A stretch of DNA of 64,000 nucleotides from positions 61,159-125,158 of the forward strand of contig NZ_JACFSZ010000012.1 of NCBI RefSeq assembly GCF_014805525.1, read 5' to 3'. A program made the translations under genes and the position numbers. The notes beneath the pieces are model-generated. The model was given only the letters and a program-made list of their open reading frames with translations. It searched no databases and was not told where the DNA came from. The stretch comes from Rhabdothermincola sediminis (GTDB lineage Bacteria; Actinomycetota; Acidimicrobiia; Acidimicrobiales; Acidimicrobilacustridaceae). This document shows positions 63,004 to 64,000 of this stretch, piece by piece. Numbering within the stretch: the first letter of the stretch is position 1; each line of letters starts with the position of its first letter.

Positions 63004-64000
63004 TCAGTGGACGGAATGGGTGCGGGCGAACTCGATCAGCATCGGTCCGAGCCACTCGGCGGCGGCCATGCCCGAGGCCTCGCTCCAGTGGATGCCGTCG
63101 GGACGTTCGGCCAGGTCGAGCTCCCCTTGCGGCCGGGCTCGCATGATCGCCTGCAGATCGAGCACCCGCCCACCGGGGCGGGTGGGCACCACCTCCCGCA
63201 CGATGTCGTTCAGCCGGTCCATGCGGGCCGGGTCGTTCTCGGGGAACGGACCGGGCCGGCCTTCTTTGATGCCGGCCTTGATGTGGGGATGGGTCATCCA
63301 CACGACGGTGGCCCCGTTGGCCGCCAGCACGTCGGTGGCCTCGGCGATCTCGCGCGCCAGGTAGGCGTCGTAGACCGGATCACCGGGGGCCCGCCACTCG
63401 GTGTCACCGGGCAGGCGCCGGTCGACCACGTCCCAGGTGCCGACCATCACGGCTACGACGTGCGGGCGTAGCCCTTTGGTGTCCGCGGTGAAGCGGTCGA
63501 CCCAGTTGTCGCACTCGGGCAGCGTGGAGCGCTCCTTGCCGACATAACGCAGTTCGCCACCGCGGGTGATGCCACAGCCAAGCTTGCCGGCGTTGAACAC
63601 CGACAACGGATCTCCCTGGCGGGCCCAGAAGAGGATGCCGACCCCGAGCGTGAACGCCCCCGAGTCGCCCTCGATCAGCAGGCGAGGACGCTCGCCCGGC
63701 CGCAGCGGTACCGGTAGGGCACCCTGTGGGGGAGGCGGTAGCCCGGCGGTCGGGTCCAGCAGCGTCGTGGGCGGGGTGGTGACTGCCGGGGAACCCAGGT
63801 TCTCCGACGGCAACGCCGGCTGGTCGTCGAGCGCGAACACGATGTTCTGGCTCGCATCAGGTGTCCGCTGGCTGGTGATGGTGGTGGTGAGGATGGCGAT
63901 GGCGGTGAGGGGGGCGAGCCACAGGGGGGTACGGCCGGTGAACAGGCGGCGTTGACGGACGGGTTGTTCGAGGATCACCAGGGAGATCTGGGCCAGCGCG
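63004..64000 (-). CDS. OafA-type acyltransferase-SGNH protein, C-terminal part (5' end beyond window)
   Basis: The open frame continues to the window edge without a start. Its first visible residues (ALAQISLVILEQPVRQ) match the last TM and the EQPIRQ turn of the acyltransferase at 51487, so this is the end of a second membrane acyltransferase fused to SGNH. The SGNH domain has LLIEGDSGAFTLGVG (Ser block), VGTWDVVDRRL and DGIHWSEASG (Asp/His block). A proline-rich linker follows the short TM (about 35-55 visible residues). The visible part is 331 residues. It probably O-acylates the same envelope glycan. Confidence 0.85.
   Translation of the reverse strand, partial: ALAQISLVILEQPVRQRRLFTGRTPLWLAPLTAIAILTTTITSQRTPDASQNIVFALDDQPALPSENLGSPAVTTPPTTLLDPTAGLPPPPQGALPVPLRPGERPRLLIEGDSGAFTLGVGILFWARQGDPLSVFNAGKLGCGITRGGELRYVGKERSTLPECDNWVDRFTADTKGLRPHVVAVMVGTWDVVDRRLPGDTEWRAPGDPVYDAYLAREIAEATDVLAANGATVVWMTHPHIKAGIKEGRPGPFPENDPARMDRLNDIVREVVPTRPGGRVLDLQAIMRARPQGELDLAERPDGIHWSEASGMAAAEWLGPMLIEFARTHSVH

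Noticed and set aside
62924..63301. 126-codon extension of the UGM-like flavoprotein
   Set aside because: Runs into the acyltransferase coding region; the Rossmann fold starts soon after the ATG at 62923.
63004..63978. Stand-alone SGNH/GDSL hydrolase starting at GTG 63978
   Set aside because: The frame stays open to the edge and encodes the last membrane helix of an OafA-type acyltransferase.

Overview
This 64 kb stretch is chromosomal DNA from a very GC-rich actinobacterium. Several signs point to the class Acidimicrobiia: the N-terminal GWWQASDGKWYPP tag on three small membrane proteins, a complete conservon (cvnABCD), an AftD-type arabinofuranosyltransferase, FadE-type acyl-CoA dehydrogenase and MaoC genes, and several cytochrome P450s. 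This placement is inference from gene content; there is no rRNA here to confirm it. I found no tRNA, rRNA, CRISPR array, insertion sequence or prophage, and no stretch over 300 bases without a gene.

Layout. 1-8.3 kb: the end of a crotonase, an N-acyl-D-amino-acid deacylase-like amidohydrolase, a one-cysteine arylsulfatase, a class III nucleotide cyclase, a lipoprotein, an LCP wall-polymer ligase and a P450. 8.3-18.8 kb: a nucleoside phosphorylase/MTA deaminase pair (methylthioadenosine salvage), small membrane proteins, ArsC, an MMPL exporter, PhoD, an acyl-CoA dehydrogenase with a palindromic operator, two large hairpins, a J-domain pair and a lipoprotein. 18.8-29.9 kb: an acyl-CoA synthetase, copper amine oxidase plus M18 aminopeptidase, and glutamate synthase gltBD. 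29.9-32.1 kb: three tandem membrane proteins sharing one N-terminal tag. 32.1-37.1 kb: a DUF4388 (PATAN-like) gene divergent from the cvnABCD signalling operon. 37.1-48.2 kb: a glycosyltransferase, an epoxide hydrolase-like enzyme, a five-repeat secreted protein, a P450-TetR operon under a palindromic operator, a second TetR, a Gfo/Idh/MocA oxidoreductase, more hairpins, and a MaoC / lipocalin-like / quinone reductase operon. 48.2-51.4 kb: a GGDEF-EAL protein with degenerate catalytic residues, a 5'-nucleotidase-like phosphatase and an alpha/beta hydrolase. 51.5-64 kb: an envelope polysaccharide cluster, all on the minus strand (two OafA-SGNH acyltransferases, two polyprenol-type GT2s, AftD, GT4, DUF2304, and a UDP-galactopyranose mutase-like flavoprotein). 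The last gene runs off the window.

How the genes work together. Lipid and xenobiotic metabolism genes (acyl-CoA dehydrogenase, acyl-CoA synthetase, MaoC, crotonase, P450s, epoxide hydrolase) are scattered and appear to be under local TetR-type operators. The LCP protein early in the window and the polysaccharide cluster at its end fit one envelope-glycan programme. A recurring architectural feature is a TANNNT -10 box 6-10 nt before the start codon, which suggests widespread leaderless transcription. The best candidates for new biology are the covarying hairpin family, the tagged membrane-protein trio, the DUF4388/conservon arrangement, and the MaoC/lipocalin-like/quinone reductase operon. 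No single region is clearly an undescribed defence or mobile system.
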